Source: Hyphomicrobiales bacterium (GTDB taxonomy: Bacteria > Pseudomonadota > Alphaproteobacteria > Rhizobiales > Aestuariivirgaceae). From it: DNA of 64,000 nt. Of this stretch, positions 39,587 to 49,576 are shown piece after piece (positions within the stretch are counted from its first letter, which is position 1; each line of letters opens with the position of its first letter). The notes under the pieces were generated by a model that was not told the DNA's origin, ran no database searches, and saw nothing but the letters and a program-made list of their open reading frames with translations. The translations under genes and the position numbers were made by a program. The stretch lies in NCBI GenBank assembly GCA_025359045.1, contig JANYHN010000010.1, positions 1-64,000 on the forward strand, written 5' to 3'.

Positions 39587-40922
39587 TCACCAGCTCTTCC
39601 GACGCCGTTGGATGCACGGCCATCGTGGCATCAAATTGAGCTTTGGTTGCGCCGCAGGTGATCGCTATTCCCAATAGCTGCGCCATTTCGCCTGCGCCCT
39701 CGCCCGCAATGTGGCAGCCCAGAACTACATCGGTTTCGGCGTTGACCACGAGCTTCATAAATGTGCGCTCATCACGTCCTGAGAGTGTGTGCTTCATGGC
39801 ACGGAAATTGGATTTGTAAATATCGAGTTTTGGGTGTTTGGCCCGGGCTTGGTTTTCGGTCATGCCGACGACGCCAAGTTCGGGCTGACTAAACACTGCG
39901 GTCGGGATCATTTCATGGTTCACTGTGATTGATTTTCCGCCAAAAACATTATCAGCAAAGGCATGACCTTCACGGATGGCTACTGGCGTTAGGTTCACGC
40001 GGTTGGTTACATCCCCAACAGCATATATATTTTCAACAACAGTTTGTGAAAACTCGTTCACGGCAACGGCGCCATGGGCGTTGCCATGCAGCCCGACATT
40101 TTCCAACCCCATGTCCTGTGTGTTGGGCATACGGCCTGTAGCAAACATGATTTGACCCGCACCAATCAGGTCGCCATTTTCCAGCGTAATGCGCACCCCG
40201 TCGCCAGAACGTTCGATCTTTGTGACATCTGACTTTACGCGAATGTCGATGCCTTTCTTTTTCATTTCGGCAGCGAGGTGGTTTCTGATGTCATCATCAA
40301 AGCCGCGCAAAATTTGCTCACCGCGCAGCACCAAGATAGTTTCGACTCCGAGGCCTGCAAAGATGCCAGCAAATTCAACAGCAATATATCCACCGCCGAC
40401 AATTACAATGCGACGCGGAAGAAAATCTAGATCAAACGCTTCGTTGGATGTGATGGCAAGTTCATGACCCGGCAAATGGCTCGGCACAAAAGGAGCAGCA
40501 CCCGTGGCGATCAGAATGAATTTAGCGGTGACGATACGACCAGAAGTCAGTTGAATTGTATGCTTATCACTTATTATTGCGCGCTCGAGAATTAGCTCCG
40601 CACCAGCAGCTTCCAAATTACGGATATAAGCTTTGTTGAGCCGGTCGATTTCCTTATCTTTATTTTCAATAAGCGCGCCCCAGTCGAACGACACTTTTTC
40701 CGACGTCCAACCAAAACCAATTGCATCTTCGAACTCTTCGGCAAAACGTGATGCATAGACTAACAATTTCTTTGGCACGCAGCCGCGGATGACGCATGTG
40801 CCGCCAACACGATATTCCTCAGCCACCGCAACCTTGGCACCATGTTTTGCAGCAATACGCGCCGCCCGGACGCCTCCAGAGCCAGCACCTATGACGAACA
40901 AGTCATAATCAAACTGCGTCAT
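39561..40922 (-). CDS. gor: Glutathione-disulfide reductase
   Basis: YDLFVIGAGSGGVRAARIAAKHGAKVAVAEEYRVGGTCVIRGCVPKKLLVYAS...VHPTASEELVTM. Confidence 0.95.
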   Translation of the reverse strand: MTQFDYDLFVIGAGSGGVRAARIAAKHGAKVAVAEEYRVGGTCVIRGCVPKKLLVYASRFAEEFEDAIGFGWTSEKVSFDWGALIENKDKEIDRLNKAYIRNLEAAGAELILERAIISDKHTIQLTSGRIVTAKFILIATGAAPFVPSHLPGHELAITSNEAFDLDFLPRRIVIVGGGYIAVEFAGIFAGLGVETILVLRGEQILRGFDDDIRNHLAAEMKKKGIDIRVKSDVTKIERSGDGVRITLENGDLIGAGQIMFATGRMPNTQDMGLENVGLHGNAHGAVAVNEFSQTVVENIYAVGDVTNRVNLTPVAIREGHAFADNVFGGKSITVNHEMIPTAVFSQPELGVVGMTENQARAKHPKLDIYKSNFRAMKHTLSGRDERTFMKLVVNAETDVVLGCHIAGEGAGEMAQLLGIAITCGATKAQFDATMAVHPTASEELVTMREKWKA

Positions 40923-41623
40923 GCGCGGGTGAGCTCCACGACACCCTTATCGGTGCCCATGATAACCACTCCGCAGATGCCAATGAAAAACCCAGTTTCA
41001 ATTACGCCAGGCGTATTATTTAAATAACCATCAAGCTTTTCGGCATCATCTATTTTGCCCAGTTTGATATCAATGATCGGATTGCCGCTTTCCGTGATGA
41101 ATGGTTTACCTTGCGCATTGACGCGGATACTCATTTTTGGATCTTTATAACCGAGGTGAACAAGTGCTCTTTCAATTTTCCACGACGTAGCATTCACACC
41201 ATATTTCGAAACTTCGACAGGCAGAGGAAACGCGCCGAGTGTTTCCACTTGTTTGGATGCATCACAAATCGTGATCATAAATTTTGAGGACGACGCAACA
41301 ATTTTCTCACGGTGCAAAGCACCGCCTCCGCCTTTAATGAGACGAAAAGAACTATCAAATTCATCACAACCATCGACAGTCGCATCTAGAAAAGGTGCCT
41401 GTTCAATGGTTACTAAATTCATGCCCAGCTTCTGCGCCAATGCATAAGTGGTTTGAGACGTTGGTACAAACTTTGTATCAAGCTTTTCGCGCTTTACTTT
41501 TGCAGCTGCGGCTTCTGTAAAGTAATTTGCAGTTGAACCCGTGCCAAGACCAACTGTTGCACCATTGATCACCATCTTCAGAGCAAATTCGGCTGCTGCT
41601 CTCTTTTGTGCATCTGCGCTCAT
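40919..41623 (-). CDS. rpiA: Ribose-5-phosphate isomerase A
   Basis: MSADAQKRAAAEFALKMVINGATVGLGTGSTANYF...DGCDEFDSSFRLIKGGGGALHREKIVA. Confidence 0.95.
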   Translation of the reverse strand: MSADAQKRAAAEFALKMVINGATVGLGTGSTANYFTEAAAAKVKREKLDTKFVPTSQTTYALAQKLGMNLVTIEQAPFLDATVDGCDEFDSSFRLIKGGGGALHREKIVASSSKFMITICDASKQVETLGAFPLPVEVSKYGVNATSWKIERALVHLGYKDPKMSIRVNAQGKPFITESGNPIIDIKLGKIDDAEKLDGYLNNTPGVIETGFFIGICGVVIMGTDKGVVELTRA

Positions 41624-43095
41624 GAACCGAGGCCCCCCATTAGCATATATTTCATTTCGACATATTCTTCCATTCCGTGGCTTGAACCCTCGCGGCCTAT
41701 GCCAGATTCTTTCATACCACCAAAGGGCACTTCTGCAGTTGAGATGATGCCTTCGTTGATGCCCACCATGCCGTATTCCAACGCCTCCCCTACGCGCCAC
41801 ACGCGCCCAATATCGCGCGTGTAGAAATAGCAGGCCAAGCCAAACTCGGTATCATTTGCCATATGTATGGCATCTTCCTCAGTTTTGAATTTGAAGAGTG
41901 GAGCCACGGGGCCAAAAGTTTCTTCGCGGGCCACGGCCATATCCGTGGTGACACCAGTGATGATTGTGGGTTCAAAAAAATTGCCGCCAAGGGATTTTCC
42001 ACCAAGGGCAAGCTTTCCACCTTTCGAAAGTGCATCGGCGATGTGTTCTTCAACTTTCTTGACTGCTGCTGCGTTAATCAACGGACCAGTGGTCACACCA
42101 TCGCCAACGCCATTGCCAACTTTGAGTTTGCCAACAGCTGTCGCCAGTTTCGTAGCGAACGCATCATAAACGCCCTCCTGCACTAAAATGCGATTTGCGC
42201 AGACACACGTTTGCCCATTGTTACGATATTTGGAAATCATAGCGCCTGCGACTGCCGCATCAAGATCAGCATCATCAAAAACGATAAATGGCGCGTTGCC
42301 GCCCAGTTCAAGGCCCACGCGCTTTACCGTCGTTGAACATTGCGCCATCAGCAATTTGCCGATGTCAGTTGATCCTGTGAAGGTCACTGCTTTAACAATT
42401 GGGTTAGATGTCATCTCACCGCCGATTTCGGCTGCCTTGCCAGTGATCACCGAGAAAACACCTGCTGGCATCCCTGCGCGTTCGGCCAATTCAGCCAACG
42501 CTAATGCGGAGAAAGGTGTTTCAGCGGCAGGTTTGCAGACGAATGTGCAACCCGCAGCAAGTGCCGGGCCGGCCTTCCGCGTGATCATGGCATTAGGAAA
42601 ATTCCATGGCGTGATGGCGGCAACAACACCGATGGGCTGCTTCACAACAACGATCCGCGAATTTGGCCATGGCGAAGGAATTGTCTCGCCATAAACACGT
42701 TTGGCTTCTTCCGCGAAGAATTCAATAAAACTGGCTCCATAACCCACTTCGCCACGGGATTCGGCCAAGGGCTTGCCCTGCTCTGCCGTCATGATTTGCG
42801 CCAAGTCTTCTTGGTTTTCTATCATCAAGTTGAACCATTTGCGCAGGATGATTGAGCGATCTTTAGCGGATTTTTTAGCCCAAGGTTTTTGTGCGCGTTC
42901 GGCGGCTTCAATGGCATGCGTTGTTTCAGCTTTGCCAAGCTTTGGCACTGTGCCGATGATCATTTCATTGACGGGATTAGTTACATCAACGGAGGCGGCG
43001 CCGGAAACCCATTTACCATCAATATAGCACTGCTCCTTCAGAAGGGATTTATCTTTCAGAATATCACGCAGCATTTGGGTTTTGCCTAAATCCAT
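41620..43095 (-). CDS. gabD: NAD(P)-dependent succinate-semialdehyde dehydrogenase
   Basis: YIDGKWVSGAASVDVTNPVNEMIIGTVPKLG...ELGGNAPFIVFDDADLDAAVAGAMISKYRNNGQTCVCANRI. Confidence 0.93.
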   Translation of the reverse strand: MDLGKTQMLRDILKDKSLLKEQCYIDGKWVSGAASVDVTNPVNEMIIGTVPKLGKAETTHAIEAAERAQKPWAKKSAKDRSIILRKWFNLMIENQEDLAQIMTAEQGKPLAESRGEVGYGASFIEFFAEEAKRVYGETIPSPWPNSRIVVVKQPIGVVAAITPWNFPNAMITRKAGPALAAGCTFVCKPAAETPFSALALAELAERAGMPAGVFSVITGKAAEIGGEMTSNPIVKAVTFTGSTDIGKLLMAQCSTTVKRVGLELGGNAPFIVFDDADLDAAVAGAMISKYRNNGQTCVCANRILVQEGVYDAFATKLATAVGKLKVGNGVGDGVTTGPLINAAAVKKVEEHIADALSKGGKLALGGKSLGGNFFEPTIITGVTTDMAVAREETFGPVAPLFKFKTEEDAIHMANDTEFGLACYFYTRDIGRVWRVGEALEYGMVGINEGIISTAEVPFGGMKESGIGREGSSHGMEEYVEMKYMLMGGLGS

Positions 43096-43180
43096 TTATT
43101 TTCTCCGAATGGTAGAATTTGGCCAGCACTTAGCATAGAGGATGGCCACACACAAACAGACCACTTAAGTGGGATTCGCA

Positions 43181-43846
43181 ATGCCAGTTGAAGCGCTTAT
43201 TTTTGATCTTGACGGAACTTTGGTCGATACGGCACCAGATTTGATCCAAGCGACAAATCATGTTTTGAACTCCATCGGGCGGCGGGCCGTGGATTTAAAC
43301 GAATTTCGCGGGTTCGTTGGGCACGGCGCGATGAATCTGATCGAGCGCGGCACACTGGCAACAGGCTCAGCGGTTGACAGTGAAACCTTAAAACGGCTGC
43401 ACCGCGATTTTCTGGATTATTATGGGTCGAATGTTTCAGCTTGTTCCAAAGTTTTTGATGGCCTTCCTTCACTATTGAATGAAGCGCATTTGCGCGGAAT
43501 AAAAATGGGCGTGTGCACCAATAAAGTTGAAGGCCTTTCGCATAAATTACTGGGGGAACTCGATTTAGCGAAATGGTTTGGTGCAGTTGTGGGCGGCGAT
43601 ACACTGCCAATTATGAAGCCAGACCCTGCGCCCTATCGTGAAGTGGCCAAACGTTTAGGCGTCGATGCTTCGCGCACCATTATGTTTGGCGATAGTGAAA
43701 CCGATATTCGCACAGCGCAAAATACTGGCGTTCCGGTGATTGCGGTAACGTTTGGATATACGGCGCGGCCCGTAGAAACTTTTGGCCCCACCCATGTGAT
43801 CAACCACTATGATCAAGCTTGGCCTATTGTTTTAAAATATCTTTGA
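43181..43846 (+). CDS. gph: HAD-family phosphoglycolate phosphatase
   Basis: EALIFDLDGTLVDTAPDLIQATNHVL...MFGDSETDIRTAQNTGVPVIAVTFGY. Confidence 0.93.
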   Translation: MPVEALIFDLDGTLVDTAPDLIQATNHVLNSIGRRAVDLNEFRGFVGHGAMNLIERGTLATGSAVDSETLKRLHRDFLDYYGSNVSACSKVFDGLPSLLNEAHLRGIKMGVCTNKVEGLSHKLLGELDLAKWFGAVVGGDTLPIMKPDPAPYREVAKRLGVDASRTIMFGDSETDIRTAQNTGVPVIAVTFGYTARPVETFGPTHVINHYDQAWPIVLKYL

Positions 43847-44696
43847 AGAATTTAACAACATCGTCGAGCACAGGCGCATTGCCACGAAGGGGCTTTGCCA
43901 AATCCAACAAAATTCCAACATGACTTACACCCTGATATTCAATGAGTTTTGCCGGCGCACCAACGTAAGTTAAATGTTTGAATAGTGACTTGGCGTTTTT
44001 TGGATAAACTGTGGTATCTGCCGTACCATGCAAGATCAAAAACGGTGGCGCATCTTTGCGGACAAAATTAATGGGTTGGGTGCTTTCCAAGTCGCTGATC
44101 TTGCCAAACACCTCTCGTGTGATGTCGGAGTCCAAAGGCAGAAAGTCAAATGGGCCAGCCAGAGTTGCAATGCCCTTGACATGCTCATCGGTCGTTCCAG
44201 CCTCCTCGAGATATCGCTGGTCGAGCACCGCTAAGGCAATGTCATAAGCACCAGCGGAGTGACCGACGAGGAATATTTTTTCAGCATCACCGCCATATTG
44301 CGTAGCGTTCGCATGCACCCATTTTAAACTTGCCGCCACATCTTGAATGAATGCCGGGTAAGGATGTTCTGGGTGCTTACGGTAACCTACAACAAAAGTG
44401 ACAAAGCCATTTGCTGCAAAAGCTCTGCCAACGAACCCATAGTCAGCAGCATTGCCCTCCTGCCAAGAACCACCGTGAACAAATATCAGAATTGGCAAAT
44501 TGGGCTGGGCTAGCTTTGGCTTGAACACGTAAAGTGTTTGATCAGGATATGGGCCGTATGCAACGTCAGAAGATACCAGTTCTGAGCCTTGGTCTTGCGG
44601 CACCAACAAGTTAAAGACTTTCAATGCTGCAAAATGATAGAGCAAGCCACCTGAAAACAGCAAAAAACAAAATACATAAGCAATTTTAATCATCAT
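43824..44696 (-). CDS. Alpha/beta hydrolase (carboxylesterase-like)
   Basis: LPILIFVHGGSWQEGNAADYGFVGRAFAANGFVTFVVGYRKHPEHPYPA...IFLVGHSAGAYDIALAVL...LILHGTADTTVYPKNAKSLFKHL. Confidence 0.9.
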   Translation of the reverse strand: MMIKIAYVFCFLLFSGGLLYHFAALKVFNLLVPQDQGSELVSSDVAYGPYPDQTLYVFKPKLAQPNLPILIFVHGGSWQEGNAADYGFVGRAFAANGFVTFVVGYRKHPEHPYPAFIQDVAASLKWVHANATQYGGDAEKIFLVGHSAGAYDIALAVLDQRYLEEAGTTDEHVKGIATLAGPFDFLPLDSDITREVFGKISDLESTQPINFVRKDAPPFLILHGTADTTVYPKNAKSLFKHLTYVGAPAKLIEYQGVSHVGILLDLAKPLRGNAPVLDDVVKFFKDILKQ

Positions 44697-44749
44697 TGAT
44701 TTCTACGAAAATCTACTCCAAGCGGATGAATAAATTTGGAAATTGGAAC

Positions 44750-46435
44750 ATGAGTGTTGAATTAAGTCTTAAGGCTGCCCCTTTTCATTTGAACGATCAG
44801 GACATTGCGTGGGTGCGGAAAACCCGTGCCGGACTTTCGACCGAAGCCAAGGTGCGCCAGCTTTTTGTTCATATTTCAATTGGCGACGATCTCGATCAGG
44901 CGCGTAGACTCGGAAATATGGCACCTGGCGGGATCCACCGATTTATGGGACAAAGCCTAGATGAGGCATGGGCGGCCACGCGTTTGATGCTTGATATGAG
45001 TGAAGTGCCGCTGTTTATCACGGGCGATATTGAAGGCGGTGGTCATGGGTCTTCTGCTATGCTCCAATTCCCCAATCAATTGGGATTAGCAGCGGCGAAT
45101 GATTTGGAGCTATCTGCGCAAGTTTTATCAGCCGTGTGCGAAGAAGCCAAAGCGCTTGGTTTCAACTGGAGTTTCACGCCGGTTGTTGATGTGAACAAAG
45201 AATTCGGCAGTGCCATAGTTGGCACGCGGTCTTATGGTTCTGATGTTGAAAAAATCATTGCACAAGCAAGGGCGCATATCAAAATTTTGCAGGGCCACGG
45301 CATAGCTGCCACAGCCAAGCATTGGCCCGGCGAAGGTTATGACGCGCGTGACCAACATCTGGTGACAACGATTAATCCGTTAGGCGTTGAAGGATGGCAA
45401 GATGTTTTTGGGCGCATTTACAAAACCATGATTGAGGATGGTGTTATGACGGTCATGTCCGCACATATCGCACTTCCGAATTATGCTGCGCAACATGGCT
45501 TAGTTGGCTTAGAACGATATCGCCCTGCATCCGTTTCTAAATTACTCAACAAAACGCTGTTGCGTGAAGAATTGGGCTTTAATGGCCTCGTCGTCTCAGA
45601 TGCAAGTCTAATGGCGGGGCTTACGTCTTGGGACAAGCGCTCGATCTGCGTGGCAGAAGTTATCGAGAATGGCTGCGATGTGTTCTTGTTCAGCCCAAAT
45701 GAAGCGCAAGATTTCAATTTCATGATGGAGGGTTTGCGCGATGGGCGCTTGTCTGAACAAAGATTGGAAGACGCAGTTACCCGCATTCTAGGTTTGAAGG
45801 CGGCGTTGGGATTGCATAAGAAAACTTTGGACGAGCGTTTGCCGCCATTGCCCAATGCGAAGATGAAGGTGAAAGCGCAAAAGCATTTAGACATTGCGCA
45901 AGCAGCCGCTGATCAATCAATTACTTTGGTAAAGGACACACAAAATCTTTTGCCTCTGAATGTGGCAAAACATAAACGCATTACGTTAGTGCACCGAGGC
46001 GCACCCGGCATGTTCCCGGGCATGCCACGGAAACTCCTGAGCACCTTCATTGACGGACTGAAAGCGCTTGGCTTTGAAATCAAAAACTTTGACCCCAAGA
46101 ATTTTCCGACTCCTGAAAACACTGATTTGTTGCTTTACTTATTCGCAGTTGAGTCTTCGCTTGGTCTTTCACATATTTACGTTGATTGGAAAGAAGAACA
46201 GCAAGGCTTTGACGGCATCATGGCAAGGTTCTGGAATGAAGTTCCCACGCTAATGATATCATTCGGACACCCCTATTATTTGCGCGATGCGCCGCGCGTG
46301 CCAACTTATGTGAATGCCTATTCAACGATTGAAGCATCACAGCGTGCCGCTTTAGCTTGCATTGTGGGCAATCAACCTTTTGCAAGCGTTAGTCCGGTTG
46401 ATGCCTTTGCGGGCGCACCGGACGCCGCGTTTTAA
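44750..46435 (+). CDS. Glycoside hydrolase family 3 (NagZ-like beta-N-acetylhexosaminidase), extended
   Basis: FITGDIEGGGHGSSAM...ATAKHWPGEGYDARDQH...GFNGLVVSDASLMAGLTSW; about 560 aa with an additional C-terminal domain. Confidence 0.87.
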   Translation: MSVELSLKAAPFHLNDQDIAWVRKTRAGLSTEAKVRQLFVHISIGDDLDQARRLGNMAPGGIHRFMGQSLDEAWAATRLMLDMSEVPLFITGDIEGGGHGSSAMLQFPNQLGLAAANDLELSAQVLSAVCEEAKALGFNWSFTPVVDVNKEFGSAIVGTRSYGSDVEKIIAQARAHIKILQGHGIAATAKHWPGEGYDARDQHLVTTINPLGVEGWQDVFGRIYKTMIEDGVMTVMSAHIALPNYAAQHGLVGLERYRPASVSKLLNKTLLREELGFNGLVVSDASLMAGLTSWDKRSICVAEVIENGCDVFLFSPNEAQDFNFMMEGLRDGRLSEQRLEDAVTRILGLKAALGLHKKTLDERLPPLPNAKMKVKAQKHLDIAQAAADQSITLVKDTQNLLPLNVAKHKRITLVHRGAPGMFPGMPRKLLSTFIDGLKALGFEIKNFDPKNFPTPENTDLLLYLFAVESSLGLSHIYVDWKEEQQGFDGIMARFWNEVPTLMISFGHPYYLRDAPRVPTYVNAYSTIEASQRAALACIVGNQPFASVSPVDAFAGAPDAAF

Positions 46436-46436
46436 T

Positions 46437-47354
46437 TCAAGCGCTGGGGAAGCCCATCGTTTCGACCTTGTACCCAGCCAGCGTCATCACGCGCATCAAT
46501 TCCTTATGGCCCACTTGCGCCATTTTCAGCGGCGAATTTTTCTTTGGGTCTTGTTCGGCCTCGACCACAAACCAACCCTCATAACTATAATGCGCAAACT
46601 TTTTAACGATAGCTTCGAAATCCAACGAGCCATCACCAGGAACAGTGAAAGCACCAAGCGCCACTGCATCCAAAAATGATTGTTTGGTGCGGTCAAGTTT
46701 ATTGATCACATCCATACGCACATCTTTGGTGTGAACGTGGGTGATGCGTTTGTGATGATGATCTATGACGCGCAGCGGATCACCACCTGCAAACGCCAAG
46801 TGGCCAGCATCCAGCAGCAAGGGCATGCCCTCGCCCGTGTGTTTCATCAGCATGTCAATTTCACGCTCTGTCTCAATGACGGTGCCCATATGGTGGTGGA
46901 ATGACAGCGGCATTCCCTGCTCAGCGCACCATTCGCCAAAAGCTGTGAGTTTGCGACCGTAGGATTTAAACTGAGAATCTTCAAATACGCGTTTTGTCGA
47001 AAGCGGCTTAGAACGATCACCCTGAATCGTGCCCGCGGTTTCACCATAGACGATGCACGGCGCGTTTACAGCTTTGAACAACTCAATCATCGGCGCGATA
47101 CGGTCTTTGTCTGCCGCCAGTTCGCCATCGGCAAGCAGGCCAGAAAACCAACCACCACACAGCGTGACGTCAGCTTCTTTTAAAATCGGCAACATCACTT
47201 TTGGATCTTTCGGAAAGCGCCTGCCAAATTCCATACCTGTGAAGCCCGCAGAGCGCGATTGGCGCAGGCATTCTTCAAGCGACACGTCTTCGCTCAGCTC
47301 CACTAAATCATCGTTCCACCATGCGATGGGAGACATGCCGAGTTTTGCTTTCAT
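46437..47354 (-). CDS. iolE: TIM-barrel sugar isomerase/dehydratase, IolE-like (myo-inosose-2 dehydratase)
   Basis: MKAKLGMSPIAWWNDDLVELSEDVSLEECLRQSRSAGFTGMEFGRRFP... characteristic IolE N-terminus. Confidence 0.8.
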   Translation of the reverse strand: MKAKLGMSPIAWWNDDLVELSEDVSLEECLRQSRSAGFTGMEFGRRFPKDPKVMLPILKEADVTLCGGWFSGLLADGELAADKDRIAPMIELFKAVNAPCIVYGETAGTIQGDRSKPLSTKRVFEDSQFKSYGRKLTAFGEWCAEQGMPLSFHHHMGTVIETEREIDMLMKHTGEGMPLLLDAGHLAFAGGDPLRVIDHHHKRITHVHTKDVRMDVINKLDRTKQSFLDAVALGAFTVPGDGSLDFEAIVKKFAHYSYEGWFVVEAEQDPKKNSPLKMAQVGHKELMRVMTLAGYKVETMGFPSA

Positions 47355-47485
47355 AGGGAAGGTTCCTTGGGAGTGATTTTGCACGGTCTTTATTCGGTTC
47401 GTTGGGATAGCGCAAATGGTGATGATGACGAATTTGAAATTATTTGAAATTCTGTCACATTCCCTTCCGTGATCTAGACTGTAAC

Positions 47486-47568
47486 TTCAACTCCGCGAAG
47501 GACGGGACTGGGTTTTCAGAGATTATGCCCAGTAGCTCGCCCGGCCCCGGCCTTCGTCGGAGTGACGA
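47486..47568. repeat. REP-like palindrome remnants between two sugar isomerase genes
   Basis: ttcaactccgcgaaggacgggactgg and ccggccccggccttcgtcggagtgacg resemble degenerate REP units. Confidence 0.5.
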
Positions 47569-47590
47569 CAGAACTCGTAAATAAAGAGAA

Positions 47591-48643
47591 CTAAATCCCC
47601 AACAGCGCCCTATTCGCCTTCGTGTCTGCCTCAGCCTTGGCAAAATCGTCAAAGGCGCGTTCTGAGACCTTGATGATGTGAGCGGCGATAAATTCCGCCC
47701 CCTCCCTCGCACCATCTTCAGAGTTCTTAATACAGCATTCCCATTCCAGAACCGCCCAGCCATCAAAATCATAACCGGTGAGCTTTGCAAAGATAGATGC
47801 AAAATCCACTTGGCCGTCGCCGACAGAGCGGAAACGCCCTGCTCGCTTCAGCCAAGGCTGGAAGCCCCCATAGACGCCCGTCTTACCATTCATCAGGAAC
47901 TCGGCGTCCTTCACGTGGAACATCTTGATCCGGTCGTGATAGTGATCAATGTAGGCAAGGTAATCCAGTTGCTGCAAAACGAAGTGGCTGGGGTCATACA
48001 TAATGTTGCAACGCTTATGGCCTTTGAGCTTATTCAAGAACATTTCAAAGGTGACACCATCATGCAAATCTTCTGATGGGTGAATTTCATAGCAGAGGTC
48101 AACCCCTGCTTTGTCATAGGCGTTTAAGATTGGTAGCCAGCGCTTGGCCAGTTCACTAAAGCCCTCGTCGATCAATCCTTCGGGCCATTGTGGAAATGGA
48201 TAAATATAGGGCCAGAGTAGTGAGCCAGAGAATGTAACCGAGCGATCAAGGCCAAAACGTTCCGAAGCTTTGGCTCCCATCATCAGTTGATCGACTGCCC
48301 ATTCTTGGCGAGCCACCAAATTTCCCTGTACAGAGGGTGGCGCAAACGCATCTGAAAGCCGGTTGTATGAGGGGTTCACAGCTATCAACTGGCCTTGCAA
48401 ATGCGTTGAAAGCTCGGTTACTACCAAACCATGATCAGCCAGTTTGCCCTTGTATTCGTCAACATAGGTCTGGCTCTCAGCAGCTTTTTTCAAATCAATG
48501 CAGCGGCCATCCCATGTGGGGATTTGCACGCCCTTGAAGCCTTTATCCGCCGCCCATTTAGCGAGGCCGCCGATTGAATTAAACGGCGCATCATTTGTTG
48601 CGAATTGGGCGAGAAAGACGCCGGGGCCTTTGATGGTTTTCAT
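47591..48643 (-). CDS. Sugar phosphate isomerase/epimerase (xylose-isomerase-like TIM barrel)
   Basis: GLAKWAADKGFKGVQIPTWDGRCIDL...VDLCYEIHPSEDLHDGVTFEMFL...CNIMYDPSHFVLQQLDYLAYIDHYHDRIKMFHVKDAEF. Confidence 0.9.
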   Translation of the reverse strand: MKTIKGPGVFLAQFATNDAPFNSIGGLAKWAADKGFKGVQIPTWDGRCIDLKKAAESQTYVDEYKGKLADHGLVVTELSTHLQGQLIAVNPSYNRLSDAFAPPSVQGNLVARQEWAVDQLMMGAKASERFGLDRSVTFSGSLLWPYIYPFPQWPEGLIDEGFSELAKRWLPILNAYDKAGVDLCYEIHPSEDLHDGVTFEMFLNKLKGHKRCNIMYDPSHFVLQQLDYLAYIDHYHDRIKMFHVKDAEFLMNGKTGVYGGFQPWLKRAGRFRSVGDGQVDFASIFAKLTGYDFDGWAVLEWECCIKNSEDGAREGAEFIAAHIIKVSERAFDDFAKAEADTKANRALLGI

Positions 48644-48661
48644 GAACCGCTCCTTGAAAAA

Positions 48662-49564
48662 TTAGTTTCGCATAGCACCTGGTCCCGGAATAGCGCCGGA
48701 AGGGCATTTGCCTGCAATGATCATGCCCAAGACTTCGTCATGGTCAACATCCTTTGTACTGGCCGTGCCAACGACTTTACCGTTTTTCATCACCACCAAA
48801 CGATCCGCCAGATCAAACACATCGTGTAAGTCGTGGCTGATCAGGAAAATGCCAATACCTTCAGCTTTCAACTGTTTGATCAACTCTCCAACTTGCGCAG
48901 TTTCTTGCGGGCCCAAAGCCGCCGTCGGTTCATCCATAATCAAAATGCGAGCATTGAAGTGAATGGCACGTGCTATCGCAACAGACTGCCGCTGGCCGCC
49001 CGATAATTTCATAACCGGCTCTTTAAATCTGCGGAAGTTGGGGTTCAGTCGGTGCATAACTTTGCGACACTCGGCTTCCATTGCCACGTCATCCAAAGTG
49101 CCCATTTTAGTTTTGAGTTCGCGCCCTAAATAAAGATTAGCAGCAGCGTCAACGTTGTCGGCCAAAGCGAGTGTTTGATAAATTGTTTCAATCCCTTGGG
49201 CTTTGGCATCGCGTGGATTATTTATGGTGACTTCTTTACCCTCGACATGGATCGATCCTGCGTCACGTTTATAGGCACCCGACAGAACTTTGATGAGCGT
49301 GGATTTGCCTGCGCCATTGTGGCCGAGCAGTCCCACGACTTCACCGGGAAAAAGATTGATGCTGGCATGATCAACCGCCTTGATGCCGCCGAACGCAATG
49401 GAAATTTCTTTCATCTCGATCAAAGGAATGCCTTCGGGTTGAGCACGCGTCTTTCTGAATGTTTGACTTCCAGTAACAGCCAAAGGGGTTTCGTGAGTTT
49501 CCGTTGCCACTGGTTTGGAAACATTTTTGGCAGCTATGGTTTTTTTCGCTGGTGTTTTTGCCAT
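48662..49564 (-). CDS. Sugar ABC transporter ATP-binding protein (single ABC domain)
   Basis: [19 protein letters not shown] (Walker A), [16 protein letters not shown] (signature), [13 protein letters not shown] (Walker B). Confidence 0.95.
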   Translation of the reverse strand: MAKTPAKKTIAAKNVSKPVATETHETPLAVTGSQTFRKTRAQPEGIPLIEMKEISIAFGGIKAVDHASINLFPGEVVGLLGHNGAGKSTLIKVLSGAYKRDAGSIHVEGKEVTINNPRDAKAQGIETIYQTLALADNVDAAANLYLGRELKTKMGTLDDVAMEAECRKVMHRLNPNFRRFKEPVMKLSGGQRQSVAIARAIHFNARILIMDEPTAALGPQETAQVGELIKQLKAEGIGIFLISHDLHDVFDLADRLVVMKNGKVVGTASTKDVDHDEVLGMIIAGKCPSGAIPGPGAMRN

Positions 49565-49576
49565 GTCAGCCTCCCT

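Noticed and set aside
42188-42694. 168-aa plus-strand ORF
   Set aside because: Antisense within gabD.
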